From NCBI GenBank assembly GCA_050693875.1, contig JBOGWP010000085.1:1-34389 (forward strand): 34,389 nt of DNA, given 5' to 3'. Made by a program: the position numbers and the translations under genes. The DNA comes from JBOGWP01 sp050693875. Lineage in GTDB: Bacteria; Actinomycetota; CADDZG01; JAHWKV01; JBOGWP01. Positions 23,511 through 32,057 of this stretch are shown piece after piece; position 1 is the first letter of the stretch; each line of letters opens with the position of its first letter. Under the pieces are notes generated by a model. It worked only from the letters and a program-made list of their open reading frames with translations, had not been told where the DNA came from and did not search any database.

Positions 23511-24172
23511 CGTGCCGCTACATCTCGCGCCAGGCGTTCGATCTCCTCGATGACCGAACGCACGTCCCGCCCCGTCGAATCGATCACCGCAGCGCCCTCG
23601 GCGGCCCGCAGCGGCGAGTCGGCACGCCGGCTGTCGCGCCGGTCGCGTGCCGTGATCTCGCGCAGCACCTCGGACTCCTCGACCTCGACACCGTCGGCAC
23701 GCAGGTCCGCGGCCCGGCGGCGGGCGCGCTCCTCCGGGCTGGCAGTGAGGAAGACCTTGAGGTCCGCGTCGGGGAGCACGACGGTGCCGATGTCGCGCCC
23801 CTCGACCACCGCCCCCGTCTCCCGAACGTGCTCTCGCTGCCGGCGCACCATGGCGGCCCTCACCTGGGGATGCACCGAGAGCTGGGATACCGAGGCCGTC
23901 ACGGGCGGCGTGCGAACCTCGCCGGTCACGTCCTGCCCGTCGAGGACGACTCGGTCGCCGTCGACCTCGATGGTCGTGTCGCCGGCGAGGCGAGCCAGCG
24001 CCTCCTCGTCGTCGAGGGGAACGCCGCCGCGCAGCGCCTTGAGCGTGAGCGCGCGATACATCGCCCCGGTGTCGAGATGCGCGAGACGGAGGCGCTCTGC
24101 GAGGCGCCGGGCGACCGTGCTCTTGCCGGATCCCGCCGGTCCATCGATCGCGATCACGAGGCGGGAGGTCAC
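23507..24172 (-). CDS. cmk: Cytidylate kinase
   Basis: Phosphorylates CMP and dCMP with ATP. It has 221 residues. The P-loop is IAIDGPAGSGKSTVARRLA (7-25), LDTGAMYRALTL (32-43) is the CMP-site signature, and VVEGRDIGTVVLPDADLKVFL lies in the second half, followed by the lid Arg residues (ARDRRDSRR). It starts at GTG 24172 overlapping the aroA stop as GTGA and ends overlapping der as ATGA. The aroA-cmk-der coupling is a common arrangement in bacteria. Confidence 0.97.
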   Translation of the reverse strand: MTSRLVIAIDGPAGSGKSTVARRLAERLRLAHLDTGAMYRALTLKALRGGVPLDDEEALARLAGDTTIEVDGDRVVLDGQDVTGEVRTPPVTASVSQLSVHPQVRAAMVRRQREHVRETGAVVEGRDIGTVVLPDADLKVFLTASPEERARRRAADLRADGVEVEESEVLREITARDRRDSRRADSPLRAAEGAAVIDSTGRDVRSVIEEIERLARDVAAR

Positions 24173-25449
24173 CGCGCCAGCGCCTTCAGATCGTCCTCGA
24201 ACCCGGGGTAGGAGATCGCGATCGACTCCCACCCCGCCACGGTGACCGGCTCCTCGGCGATCAGCCCCGCCACTGCGAAGGTCATCGCCAGCCGGTGGTC
24301 CCCCAGCGAGTCGACGGATCCTCCCCGCAACCGGGTTGGTCCCCGCACGACCATCCCGTCGGGAGTCTCCTCCACCGAGGCGCCGAGCGTGCGCAGCCCC
24401 TGAGCGAGGCTGGCGATGCGATCGGACTCCTTGACGCGGAGCTCGCCCGCGTCTCGGATCGTCGTCGTCCCTTCGGCTTGCGTGGCGGCGAGCGCGACGA
24501 GGGGAAGCTCGTCGATGAGAGCCGGAACGACATCCCCGCCGACCTCGGCGGCCTGCAGCATGCTGCTCCGGGCGGTGACCACGCCGACCGGCTCCGGGTC
24601 GGCGGCCGGTCCCTCGTCGGCTTCGATCCTTGCTCCCATGGCCTCGAGCACCGTCAGGAGGCCGGTGCGCGTGGGGTTCAAGCCGGCGTTGCGCACGATG
24701 ACCGCGGATCCCTCGCACAAACAGGCGGCGACGATCCAAAACGCCGCCGAGGAGAAGTCTCCTGGCACCCTCAGGTCGAAGCTCGGGAGCGGCAGGGCAG
24801 GCGCCCCGGCAAGCGCAACGCGGCCGGCAGTGCGGTCGAGGACGATCCCGAGCCAGCCCAGCATGCGCTCGGTGTGGTCGCGCGACGGCGAGGCCTCGAG
24901 CACCTCGGTGTCGCCCTCGGCCTGGAGGGCGGCGAGCAACACCGCGCCCTTCACCTGCGCGCTGGCCACCGGGAGCTCGTAGCGGAGCCCGTGCAGTGCC
25001 GACCCCGTCACGGTCATCGGGGGGAACCTTCCCTCGGTCAGGTCGACGCCGGCGCCCATCAGCCGGAGCGGGGCGGCGACCCGATCCATCGGCCGCCGCG
25101 AGAGCGAAGCGTCGCCCGTGAAGCGGAAGCGCCCGGGTCGGCCCGCCACGGCGCCCGCAAGCAGGCGCATCGTCGTCCCGGAGTTCCCCGCGTCCAGGTG
25201 GTTGTCGCCCCCGATCTTCCAGCCGGTTCCCTCGACCTCGATCTCGTCCCCCTCCTGAAGAACGGAGGCTCCGAGCGCGCGGACGCACGCCGCCGTCGTC
25301 GTCACGTCCTGTCCCCGAGCAGATCCCGAGATCCGGCTCGTGCCCGACGCCATCGCGCCGAGCATGAGAGCGCGGTGCGACACCGACTTGTCGCCCGGCA
25401 CCCACACCTCACCCGCAAGCCGGGCGGCCGGCGAGACGGCGTGATCCAT
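24169..25449 (-). CDS. aroA: 3-phosphoshikimate 1-carboxyvinyltransferase (EPSP synthase)
   Basis: Sixth step of the shikimate pathway: joins PEP to shikimate 3-phosphate. It has 426 residues. The substrate site VPGDKSVSHRALML (17-30; Lys21, Ser22, Arg26) is followed by DAGNSGTTMRLL (about 84-95), and the C-terminal half has VPGDFSSAAFW, DELPLVALAAT, LRVKESDRI and GDHRLAMTFAVAGL. I chose the ATG at 25449 because GAGGAGG precedes it; the frame is open eight codons further. It lies 41 bp after tyrA. The NSGTTMR motif is the glyphosate-relevant loop; its class cannot be assigned from sight alone. Confidence 0.98.
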   Translation of the reverse strand: MDHAVSPAARLAGEVWVPGDKSVSHRALMLGAMASGTSRISGSARGQDVTTTAACVRALGASVLQEGDEIEVEGTGWKIGGDNHLDAGNSGTTMRLLAGAVAGRPGRFRFTGDASLSRRPMDRVAAPLRLMGAGVDLTEGRFPPMTVTGSALHGLRYELPVASAQVKGAVLLAALQAEGDTEVLEASPSRDHTERMLGWLGIVLDRTAGRVALAGAPALPLPSFDLRVPGDFSSAAFWIVAACLCEGSAVIVRNAGLNPTRTGLLTVLEAMGARIEADEGPAADPEPVGVVTARSSMLQAAEVGGDVVPALIDELPLVALAATQAEGTTTIRDAGELRVKESDRIASLAQGLRTLGASVEETPDGMVVRGPTRLRGGSVDSLGDHRLAMTFAVAGLIAEEPVTVAGWESIAISYPGFEDDLKALAR

Positions 25450-25490
25450 CGAGCCTCCTCCTCGCTCCCCCACTCGTCGCTCCGCGGACG

Positions 25491-26609
25491 TCAGGAGGAG
25501 ATCCGCTCGGCGTGAAACCCCTTCCGCCGGAGCGCCACGATGGCCCGTCCGGCGGCCTCCTCGCCGTCGACGGTCAGGTAGATCGTGCCCCGTCCGCCTT
25601 CCGGCGAATGAAAGATGTCGAGATCCTCGATGTTGATCCCGGCCTCGCCCATCGTCGTGGTCAGCTCGGCGAGCACCCCCGGACGATCGGGGACGGGGAC
25701 GGACAGCTCGACGAGCGCCTCGGGCACGAGCCCCGGCTTCCCCGGCAGCGCGGTGCGGGCCTCACGCGCGGCCGTGAGGGTCGCGCGGAGGCCCTCCCAA
25801 TCCTCGCCGGTCAGGTACGACGCGGCCTCGCGGAGGGCGCTCTGGAAGCGCGCCAGCACCTCGGCCACGGCCGCCCGATTCTGGCGAACGATGTCGATCC
25901 ACAGATCGGGGGAGCTTGCCGCGATGCGGGTCATGTCGCGAAACCCTCCCGCCGTGACGAGGGGGAGGCCTCCCTCGGCCGCCGAGAGATCGGAGGCGAA
26001 GCGCATCAGCGTGCTGGCGATGAGCTGGGGCAGGTGGCTCGTGAGCGCGAGGAGCTCGTCGTGGCGCGCAGGCTCGAGCGAGAGCACGTGGACGTCGAGC
26101 CCGTTGAGGAATCGCACCAGACGCCCGTAGGCGGCGGCGTCGGTGTGCTCGGTGGGCGTGAGGATCCAGAAATGGCCCTCGAACAGGTCGGGGTCGGCCG
26201 CCTCGACGCCCTGGTGCTCGGAGCCCGCGATCGGGTGGCCGCCGACGAAGTGCGCATGGGGCGGAACGAGCGGCACGACCTCGGAGACGATGGCGTGCTT
26301 CGTGCTCCCCACATCGGTGACGATCGCCTCGGGGCGGAGCGCAGCAGCGATCTCGCCGAACACGGTTGCGATCGTCCCGACGGGCGTCGCGATCACGACG
26401 AGGCTGGCCTCTGCGGCCGCGGCGCCGGCGCTCGGGGCGATCTCGGTCACCGCCCCCATCGCGTGCGCGGCCTGGAGCTCGCCGCCACTCCGGTCGAAGC
26501 CGATGACGCGATCGGTGAGGCCGCGCTTGCGGGCGGCGAGGCCGAAGGACCCCCCCATCAGGCCCGTGCCGATGATGGCCACGGTCTCGCGGCCGTTCGC
26601 CGGGGTCAC
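25491..26609 (-). CDS. tyrA: Prephenate dehydrogenase with C-terminal ACT domain
   Basis: Oxidative decarboxylation of prephenate to 4-hydroxyphenylpyruvate for tyrosine. It has 372 residues. The Rossmann motif IIGTGLMGGSFGLAARKRG (12-30) opens the NAD(P) domain. DVGSTKHAI, FVGGHPIAGSEHQGVEAA and LTSHLPQLIASTL (with the catalytic His) follow. Residues about 300-372 (SVPVPDRPGVLAELTTTMGE, then INIEDL) form an ACT domain, the usual site of tyrosine feedback. It starts at GTG 26609 overlapping the aroH stop as GTGA. It is coupled to chorismate mutase, so the two steps from chorismate are made together. Confidence 0.97.
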   Translation of the reverse strand: MTPANGRETVAIIGTGLMGGSFGLAARKRGLTDRVIGFDRSGGELQAAHAMGAVTEIAPSAGAAAAEASLVVIATPVGTIATVFGEIAAALRPEAIVTDVGSTKHAIVSEVVPLVPPHAHFVGGHPIAGSEHQGVEAADPDLFEGHFWILTPTEHTDAAAYGRLVRFLNGLDVHVLSLEPARHDELLALTSHLPQLIASTLMRFASDLSAAEGGLPLVTAGGFRDMTRIAASSPDLWIDIVRQNRAAVAEVLARFQSALREAASYLTGEDWEGLRATLTAAREARTALPGKPGLVPEALVELSVPVPDRPGVLAELTTTMGEAGINIEDLDIFHSPEGGRGTIYLTVDGEEAAGRAIVALRRKGFHAERISS

Positions 26610-26968
26610 TGCGGAAGGTCGGTGCGCAGCTGCCGGGCGTCGCCCAGGTACACGTGGCGGAGGGCGGCGAGATCGCGATCGGTGTAGAGGTGCATGAGGA
26701 CGCGGATGCATCGAGGGATCGATCCCTCGATGTCGAGCTCGCGTGCGCAAAGCAGCGGAACGTCGGAGATCCCGATCTTGCGAGCAGCAGCGGCCGGGAA
26801 CTCGGACCGCAGGTCGGCCGTCGACGTGAAGACGATGCTCACCAGATCGTCCTTCTCGACGCCGTTGCGCCGCATCATCTCCTCGAGCAGTCCCGCGGTC
26901 GCACGCACGACGTCGTCGCTCGTGTCGGCATCGACCGTCGTCGCCCCCCGCACCGCCCGTACCCTCAT
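26606..26968 (-). CDS. aroH: Chorismate mutase, AroH type
   Basis: Converts chorismate to prephenate. It has 120 residues, the length of the trimeric alpha/beta-barrel AroH family (Bacillus type), unlike the helical AroQ type common in actinobacteria. MRVRAVRGATTVDADT starts the fold (Arg7 corresponds to the substrate-binding Arg); SIVFTSTADLRSEFPAAAAR, VPLLCARELDIEGSIPRCIRVLMH and RHVYLGDARQLRTDL carry the remaining site residues, including the Cys/Arg pair. The ATG at 26968 follows GGGAGGCG. It is coupled to tyrA and lies 49 bp after rluB. Confidence 0.97.
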   Translation of the reverse strand: MRVRAVRGATTVDADTSDDVVRATAGLLEEMMRRNGVEKDDLVSIVFTSTADLRSEFPAAAARKIGISDVPLLCARELDIEGSIPRCIRVLMHLYTDRDLAALRHVYLGDARQLRTDLPQ

Positions 26969-27017
26969 AGCCGCGCCTCCCGGCAGGACTCCCGCTGTGC
27001 TCTCCCGAGCCCGCCGC

Positions 27018-27794
27018 TTAGAGGCCGGCGGCCTCGTGCAGCGCCTGGACCTCCTGGGAGGTGAGCTTACGATAGGTCCCCGGCGCCAGCCTGCCGAGCC
27101 GAACCGGGCCGACCGCGGTACGGACGAGGCGCACCACCGGGTGTCCGAGGGTCGCGAGCATGCGACGAACGACGTGCTTGCGGCCCTCGTGCAGCGTGAT
27201 CTCGAGGACGCTCCTCGCGTCCCTCCCGCGCTGCCGGTCGACGATGCGAACCGAGTCCGCCTTCGCCGGCCGCTCGCCCTCGATGCGGACCCCCTCCTGC
27301 AGCCGGGCGATCGTCCCCCGCCCCGCCTCGCCCTCGACTTCGACGATGTAGGTCTTGGGAATCTCGAAGGAGGGATGGGTGAGGCGAAAGGCAAGCTCGC
27401 CGTCGTTCGTGAGCAGCAGCAGTCCCTCCGTCTCGGCGTCGAGGCGGCCCACCGGGAAGATTCGCTCCGGCTCGCCGACGATGTCGAGGACGGTCCGGCG
27501 GCCCTGCGGATCCCTCTGGGTCGTGATCACGCCGGCCGGCTTGTTCAGCGCCAGGTAGCGCCGCTCGGCGTTGACGGGGACCCTCCGCCCGTCGACCTCG
27601 ACCACGGCCTGGGCCGGATCCACTCGCTCGCCAAGCGAGGCAATGTGGCCGTCGACACGGATGCGGCCCGCGCGGATCATCTCCTCGGCCCCCCGCCGCG
27701 AGGCGAGACCCGCCTGTGAAAGGACCTTCTGCAGGCGGATGCCGGACACCCCCTGCTCGGCCGGCGGAATGGATTGGCCTCGTCGCTGCGGCAT
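27018..27794 (-). CDS. rluB: 23S rRNA pseudouridine synthase, RsuA/RluB family
   Basis: Isomerises uridine in rRNA. It has 258 residues: an S4 RNA-binding domain (about 19-65: RLQKVLSQAGLASRRGAEEM, then GRIRVDG), then the synthase domain with YLALNKPAGVITTQRD and the catalytic Asp119 in VGRLDAETEGLLLLTNDGE. The C-terminal part has ITLHEGRKHVVRRMLATLGHPV. It starts at ATG 27794, 51 bp after scpB. The scpA-scpB-rluB order is conserved across Gram-positive bacteria, and the target uridine by homology is near 2605 of 23S rRNA. Confidence 0.95.
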   Translation of the reverse strand: MPQRRGQSIPPAEQGVSGIRLQKVLSQAGLASRRGAEEMIRAGRIRVDGHIASLGERVDPAQAVVEVDGRRVPVNAERRYLALNKPAGVITTQRDPQGRRTVLDIVGEPERIFPVGRLDAETEGLLLLTNDGELAFRLTHPSFEIPKTYIVEVEGEAGRGTIARLQEGVRIEGERPAKADSVRIVDRQRGRDARSVLEITLHEGRKHVVRRMLATLGHPVVRLVRTAVGPVRLGRLAPGTYRKLTSQEVQALHEAAGL

Positions 27795-27845
27795 GACTCG
27801 TCTCCCCGACCCCCGGCCAGCGTACCCGGGAGCGGCCCCCTCGGC

Positions 27846-28412
27846 TCAGACCCCCGGCCCGAGGCCACGCTCCATTCGCTCGAGCGCGTCTGCGTCGGGA
27901 ATGAAGTCGGGCAGCGGCGGCAGGCCGAGAAGGCTGTCGAGCCCCAGGCGCTCGAGGAGCAGGGGGGTCGTGCCGTAGAGGATGGCCATCCCCGGGCCCG
28001 AGTCACGCCCAACCTCCTGAATCAGGCCTCGGGCAAGCAGGGTGCGAATGGCACTCTCGGCCGACACGCCGCGGATCTCGGCGATCTGCCCCTTCGACGC
28101 GGGCTGCCGGTACGCCACGATGGCCAGGGTCTCCAGGGCGGCCTGGGTGAGCCGGCTGCTCCGCTGGTCGGTGACGAACCGCTCGAGAAACGGGGCGGTG
28201 CTGGGATGGGTGGCGAGCCGCCATCCCCCGGCCACCCGCCGGAGCACGAGGCCGCGATGCTCGTCCTCCAGCGATCCGGCCAGCTCCGACAGCGCCTCCT
28301 CGACGGTGGTTGCCGGAAGCTCGAGCACGAGGGCCAGATCCGCGGTGGCCACAGGGTCCTCCGAAACGAAGAGGATCGCCTCGAGCGCCCGCAGGACCTC
28401 ATGCCGCTCCAT
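27846..28412 (-). CDS. scpB: Segregation and condensation protein B
   Basis: The dimeric winged-helix subunit of the SMC-ScpAB condensin, which organises and segregates the chromosome. It has 188 residues. LRALEAILFVSEDPV (7-21) begins the first winged helix; RLTQAALETLAIVAYRQPASKGQIAEIRGV is the highly conserved start of the second, followed by YGTTPLLLERLGLDSL. The ATG at 28412 lies 14 bases inside the end of scpA, so translation is coupled. The final residues (DALERMERGLGPGV) are variable in the family. Confidence 0.97.
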   Translation of the reverse strand: MERHEVLRALEAILFVSEDPVATADLALVLELPATTVEEALSELAGSLEDEHRGLVLRRVAGGWRLATHPSTAPFLERFVTDQRSSRLTQAALETLAIVAYRQPASKGQIAEIRGVSAESAIRTLLARGLIQEVGRDSGPGMAILYGTTPLLLERLGLDSLLGLPPLPDFIPDADALERMERGLGPGV

Positions 28413-29154
28413 CGGCCCCCGCTCCTGCAAGCGGCTCACGCCACCGGATGACGATCTCTCCGAACGGCCGGTTCTGCTCGAGGTCGATGCGATCGTGGCG
28501 GGCGAGCTCGAGGAGCGCGAGGAAGCGCACCACCACCTCGATGCGGGCGATCGACCGGCACAGTTCGGTGAACGAGGCCTTCCCCCGAGTCCGGATCTCG
28601 CTGGTGAGCCACTGCATCGCATCGCTCAGGCTCACCCGGACCGGGGCGACGAAGGACGTGTCGACCGACACTGCCGGACGCCTCGTGAACAGGCGGGAGG
28701 CGAGCTCCGCGAGGCGGGCGGGGTCGATGGGACCGACCGGGTCGGGCACGCTCGCGGCCAGCTCCTCGGAGATTCCCGCGGTCCGGACGAAGAACCCTTC
28801 GCCGCGTGCGAGGGCCTCGCCCACCGCCGCGGCGGCAGCCTTGAAGGTGGCGTACCCCACAAGACGGTGGAGCAGCAGATCCCGCTCCTCGAGCAGCGCC
28901 GCCACCTCGGGATCGGCCGCGGCCTCATGAGGCAGGAGCTTGAGCGACTTGAGCTCCAGCAGCGTGGCCGCGAGCACCAGGAAGCTCGAGAGATCGTCGA
29001 GGTCGGCGATCTCCAGCCCCTCGAGCGCCCGGAGGAAGTCGTCGGTGATCTTCGAGATGGAGACGTCCGAGACGTCGACGCGCTCCTTCGAGACAAGCTG
29101 GAGGAGCAAGTCGAGGGGCCCTTCGAAGACGTCGAGGCGAACGGCGAAGGTCAT
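28399..29154 (-). CDS. scpA: Segregation and condensation protein A
   Basis: The kleisin subunit that bridges SMC heads and binds ScpB. It has 251 residues. The N-terminal domain has VRLDVFEGPLDLLLQLVSKE (5-24) and SISKITDDFL; the middle has FLVLAATLLELKSLKLLP (about 58-75). The C-terminal winged helix includes TRGKASFTELCRSIARIEVVVRFLALLELARH. I chose the ATG at 29154, which follows CGGAGGCC; the frame is open 11 codons further. smc is not in the window. Upstream lies the decayed insertion rather than the parA gene found directly adjacent in mycobacteria. Confidence 0.97.
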   Translation of the reverse strand: MTFAVRLDVFEGPLDLLLQLVSKERVDVSDVSISKITDDFLRALEGLEIADLDDLSSFLVLAATLLELKSLKLLPHEAAADPEVAALLEERDLLLHRLVGYATFKAAAAAVGEALARGEGFFVRTAGISEELAASVPDPVGPIDPARLAELASRLFTRRPAVSVDTSFVAPVRVSLSDAMQWLTSEIRTRGKASFTELCRSIARIEVVVRFLALLELARHDRIDLEQNRPFGEIVIRWREPLAGAGADGAA

Positions 29155-29179
29155 GGCCTCCGACCGAGGATAGCGGCTC

Positions 29180-29886
29180 TCGGGCATGCCCCGAGGGATT
29201 TCGGCGGTGGTTCCCGAGGGAGGACTTCAGCCCGACGACGACCACGTGGAACGCGTTGAGAGCCGCCTGGCTCGTAGTCGGCTTCTCGGCCTGGCCGGCC
29301 CACACGAACAGATCGGTGTTCGCGCTGGTCTCGAAGTCCTCGAGGCGGTGGGCGAGCCGTTGCCGATGCGGTAGAGCAACGCCGTCCCCTTGCGCTCCTT
29401 CTCCACCGGAAAGAAGCTGCCACGGGCGAGGATCCTGGACCCCGTAGCCGACATCTCCGGCTGCGCCGGCTCGTCCGGCGGGTTGGTGACCTGCTGGCGA
29501 ACCGTGACCGCCAGGCCCCGGTCGCCTCGACGCTCAGCCGGACCGCTCCGGTCTGGATGGCGAAGGCCTCGCCCTCCTTCGGGCAGCTCTCGCCGGCGAT
29601 GGGTCCGGGCTTCCTGGGGGGGGGTCCGTGGAGATGCGGATCCTGCCCTCGTCGGAGCTCCACTCGGCCTTCCACTGGACCGCGTCCGCTGAGATCGAGA
29701 GCGGAACGCTGGCGGGCCCGTGGTTGGACACGGTGGTGTCTCCCAGCGGGGCGCCGCCTGGCGCGATGCGGGGCTCGCCGAGGCGCGGGCCTGGAGCGAG
29801 GTGAATGGGTCCGGAGTGGCGCGCCCGGCCCGTCCCTCGGTCTCGCCGCGGCAGGCCGAGAGCGTTGCCAGAGTCAGCAACGCCAC
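29180..29886 (-). pseudogene. Frameshifted lipoprotein gene (about four frame changes)
   Basis: One protein can be pieced together from successive minus-strand frames. A lipoprotein start with lipobox TLSAC (GTG 29886 or earlier) runs into DPFTSLQARASASPASRQAAP. Then come TTVSNHGPASVPLSISADAV and EWSSDEGRIRISTDPPP, PIAGESCPKEGEAFAIQTGA, LAVTVRQQVTNPPDEPAQPE to RKGTALLYRIGNG, and FETSANTDLFVWAGQAEKPT to NAFHVVVVGLK. The joins fall near 29745, 29615 (a run of nine or ten G), 29515 and 29360, mostly at G or C runs. Each piece lacks internal stops and has good codon use. Either the gene decayed recently or the sequence has homopolymer errors. It looks like a secreted beta-rich lipoprotein of unknown role. 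Confidence 0.65.
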
Positions 29887-30321
29887 CCCGAGGACGCGCG
29901 CCTGCGACGCGGCGGTGCCCGGTATGTCCAGTGGCTCGCCCCGCCCTGCTTGGCTCGCTCGACGACGAGCTTGGCGATCTGCCGCCCCAACTTGAGGCCC
30001 TCGACGTTATCCGAGCGGTAGTGGATGCCGCCGTACAGCCGGGAGATACTCGCCTCCTCCGCCTTGGCGTGGAACAAGTCGGCGTCCTCGGGGAAGAGGT
30101 AGGTCGTCACCGTCTCCGCCCGCCCCAGAATAGGTCGAGTGCCCGAAGACGTAGGCGGGGAGGTAGGGCGTGGCGATGAAGGGCTGCCAGTTGGGGTCGA
30201 GCAGGTCGCGGATGGCGTTCTCGGGACGGGGGTTCCAGTAGGCGTACTTGGTGTCCCAGGCGGCAATGCCACCATCCGCCTCCCCCACGTCGAGTCTCCC
30301 TGCCTCGACTACCGGGTGCAC
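29874..30321 (-). pseudogene. Truncated, frameshifted vanadium-dependent haloperoxidase (PAP2-fold) remnant
   Basis: Only the C-terminal part of a vanadium haloperoxidase/PAP2-fold protein remains. The first frame reads GGIAAWDTKYAYWNPRPENA, IRDLLDPNWQPF and YLPAYVFGHSTYSGA, the last containing the GHS active-site segment. After a one-base frame change near 30120-30130 the second frame continues AETVTTYLFPEDADLFHAKA and SRLYGGIHYRSDNVEGLKLG, with the vanadate-site Arg and His. The first 250 or more residues expected of the family are missing; the fragment begins against the end of trpS with no start signal. Its stop overlaps the lipoprotein start region. A non-functional remnant is the likeliest reading. 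Confidence 0.8.
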
Positions 30322-30356
30322 GGGTTTCCGTGGAAGTCGGCTCGCCCCTCCGCAAC

Positions 30357-30379
30357 GACAGGGGCCGCGAGGCCCTGTC
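30357..30379 (-). terminator. Hairpin at the end of trpS, possible terminator
   Basis: On the minus strand GACAGGG and CCCTGTC pair directly after the trpS stop codon, with an extended GC stem and one bulge. There is no strong T-run, so termination may be factor-dependent or partial. Confidence 0.4.
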
Positions 30380-31370
30380 AGGCCCGGCGGAACCCGACCC
30401 GTTCCCGAACGAGCGCCATGGTTTCCGCCGCGGCCTCGCGGGCCTTGTCCGCTCCGAGGTCCATCACCTTCTCGACCTGGTCCCAGTCATCGGTCAGCTC
30501 GGCATACCGGTGCTGGAACGGCTGCAGGAATTCGATCACCGCCTCTGCCAGATCGCTCTTGAGGGTGGCATATCCCCCCTCGCCGTAGGCGGCGACGAGT
30601 TCGTCGATGCTCCGCCCGCTGACGGACGCATAGATGTCCAGTAGGTTTGAGATCGCCGGCTTGTCCGGCCCGTACCGGACGTCCCGTCCGGAGTCGGTGA
30701 CCGCACGGGAGATCTTCCGGCGCACCACGTCGGGCTCGTCGAGCATCCAGATGTTGCTTCCCGGCCGCTCCTCGCTCTTGCTCATCTTCTGGGTCGGGTC
30801 GTCCAGGGCCATGATGCGCGCTCCCTGCTTGGGGATGAGCGCCTCGGGAACGGGGAAGGTGTCGCCGAACTGCCGGTTGAACCGCTGGGCGAGAACGCGC
30901 ATCAGCTCGAGATGCTGGCGCTGGTCCTCCCCCACCGGCACCCTCTGGGCGCGGTAGACGAGCACGTCCGCCGCCATGAGCACGGGGTACATGAAGAGGC
31001 CGGCGCCCACGGACTCACTCTCCCGTCCCCGGCTCTTGTCCTTGAACTGTGTCATCCGCCCCAATTCGCCCATCCGGGCTATGCACGTAAGCAGCCAGGT
31101 CAAATTGGTGTGCTCGGGGACATCGGACTGGGCGAAGAGGACCGACCGGTCGGGATCGATTCCGCAGGCCATGAGCGTGGCCACGGTCTGCCGAGTCCGC
31201 TTGGCGAGCTCGGCCGGGTCCCACGCCGCCGTCATCGAGTGGAGGTCCACGACGCAGAAGAACGCCTCGTACTCCTCCTGGAGCGCGACCCACTGGCGGA
31301 AGGCGCCGATGTAGTTCCCGATGTGGGGGCCGTCGCCGGTGGGCTGGACCCCGGAGAAGACCTTGGTCAT
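30378..31370 (-). CDS. trpS: Tryptophanyl-tRNA synthetase
   Basis: Charges tRNA-Trp; class I synthetase, 330 residues. VFSGVQPTGDGPHIGNYIGA (4-23) includes the HIGH-type motif HIGN, DLHSMTAAW lies at 42-50, GLFMYPVLMAADVLVY and VPVGEDQRQHLEL form the Trp and tRNA site, and the KMSKS motif is Lys195-Met-Ser-Lys-Ser199. The ATG at 31370 gives the family start. No ribosome-binding site is present, but TACTAT is six bases upstream, so the mRNA is probably leaderless. It is divergent from the M50 protease gene. The M50-trpS-scpA neighbourhood recurs in many bacteria. Confidence 0.97.
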   Translation of the reverse strand: MTKVFSGVQPTGDGPHIGNYIGAFRQWVALQEEYEAFFCVVDLHSMTAAWDPAELAKRTRQTVATLMACGIDPDRSVLFAQSDVPEHTNLTWLLTCIARMGELGRMTQFKDKSRGRESESVGAGLFMYPVLMAADVLVYRAQRVPVGEDQRQHLELMRVLAQRFNRQFGDTFPVPEALIPKQGARIMALDDPTQKMSKSEERPGSNIWMLDEPDVVRRKISRAVTDSGRDVRYGPDKPAISNLLDIYASVSGRSIDELVAAYGEGGYATLKSDLAEAVIEFLQPFQHRYAELTDDWDQVEKVMDLGADKAREAAAETMALVRERVGFRRA

Positions 31371-31376
31371 GGCGAG

Positions 31377-31433
31377 ATAGTAGCCGGGCAAGCCCTGGGG
31401 AGCGGCGACCTATCGCGGCGAGGCGCGTATGCT
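31377..31433. promoter_or_regulatory. Back-to-back leaderless-type promoters of trpS and the M50 protease
   Basis: On the minus strand TACTAT (31377-31382) is six bases from the trpS ATG. On the plus strand TATGCT (31428-31433) is six bases from the protease GTG. Neither gene has a ribosome-binding site and no -35 is clear. The 69-bp intergenic region thus appears to hold two divergent promoters. Confidence 0.5.
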
Positions 31434-31439
31434 CCGGCC

Positions 31440-32057
31440 GTGCTCTTTCTCCTCGTCCAGGGGGCCTTCGTCCAGCTGATCTTCCTCGGCGTGCTCCTCC
31501 TGGTGGGAATCGTCCTCCACGAGATCGCTCACGTGCTGGCCGCCTCGTCGTTCGGCGACGACAGCACCATGCGCGAAGGCAGGCTCACCTTCAACCCCCG
31601 GCGGCACCTCGAGCCCTTCGGGGTCGCGGCGATCGTGCTGGTCGGGTACGGCTGGGGCAAGGGGGTCCCCTTTCACTCCCGCAGGTTCGGCCGTGGCAAG
31701 CGAGACGTGATCCTCGTCGCGCTCGCCGGCCCCGCGGCCAACGTCGTACTCTCGCTGCTGGCTGCCGGCATTCTGCGGGTGCTGAATCCGAGCGGGCTGG
31801 TGCGGGGCTTCCTGCTCGCCGCGGTGGCAGTCAATCTGACGCTGGCGATCGTGAACCTGTTCCCGGTGCCGCCCCTCGACGGGTATCCCATCTTGGCGCA
31901 GCTACTCCCCCCGTCCCGCTCCCAGGTCCTCGAGTTCCTCGACCGGTGGAACGTGGTGATCCTGATCCTGATGGTCTTCATCGTCCCGGCCCTGATCGTT
32001 CGCTCGATCGTGCCGGCACTCGGGAATCTGATCCTCGGGATCTTTGGCGTTACATAG
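31440..32057 (+). CDS. Site-2 protease family (M50) intramembrane metalloprotease
   Basis: A zinc metalloprotease embedded in the membrane. It has 205 residues and about five to six hydrophobic segments. The zinc site is His27-Glu28-x-x-His31 in GIVLHEIAHVLAA; the third ligand is Asp147 in VNLFPVPPLDGYPI. The small size and the GRLTFNPRRHLEPFG loop (47-61) place it in the short YwhC/Rip-like subgroup without PDZ domain. The GTG at 31440 has no ribosome-binding site but a leaderless-type promoter. The substrate is unknown; members cleave membrane anti-sigma factors, signal peptides or sporulation factors. Confidence 0.92.
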   Translation: MLFLLVQGAFVQLIFLGVLLLVGIVLHEIAHVLAASSFGDDSTMREGRLTFNPRRHLEPFGVAAIVLVGYGWGKGVPFHSRRFGRGKRDVILVALAGPAANVVLSLLAAGILRVLNPSGLVRGFLLAAVAVNLTLAIVNLFPVPPLDGYPILAQLLPPSRSQVLEFLDRWNVVILILMVFIVPALIVRSIVPALGNLILGIFGVT

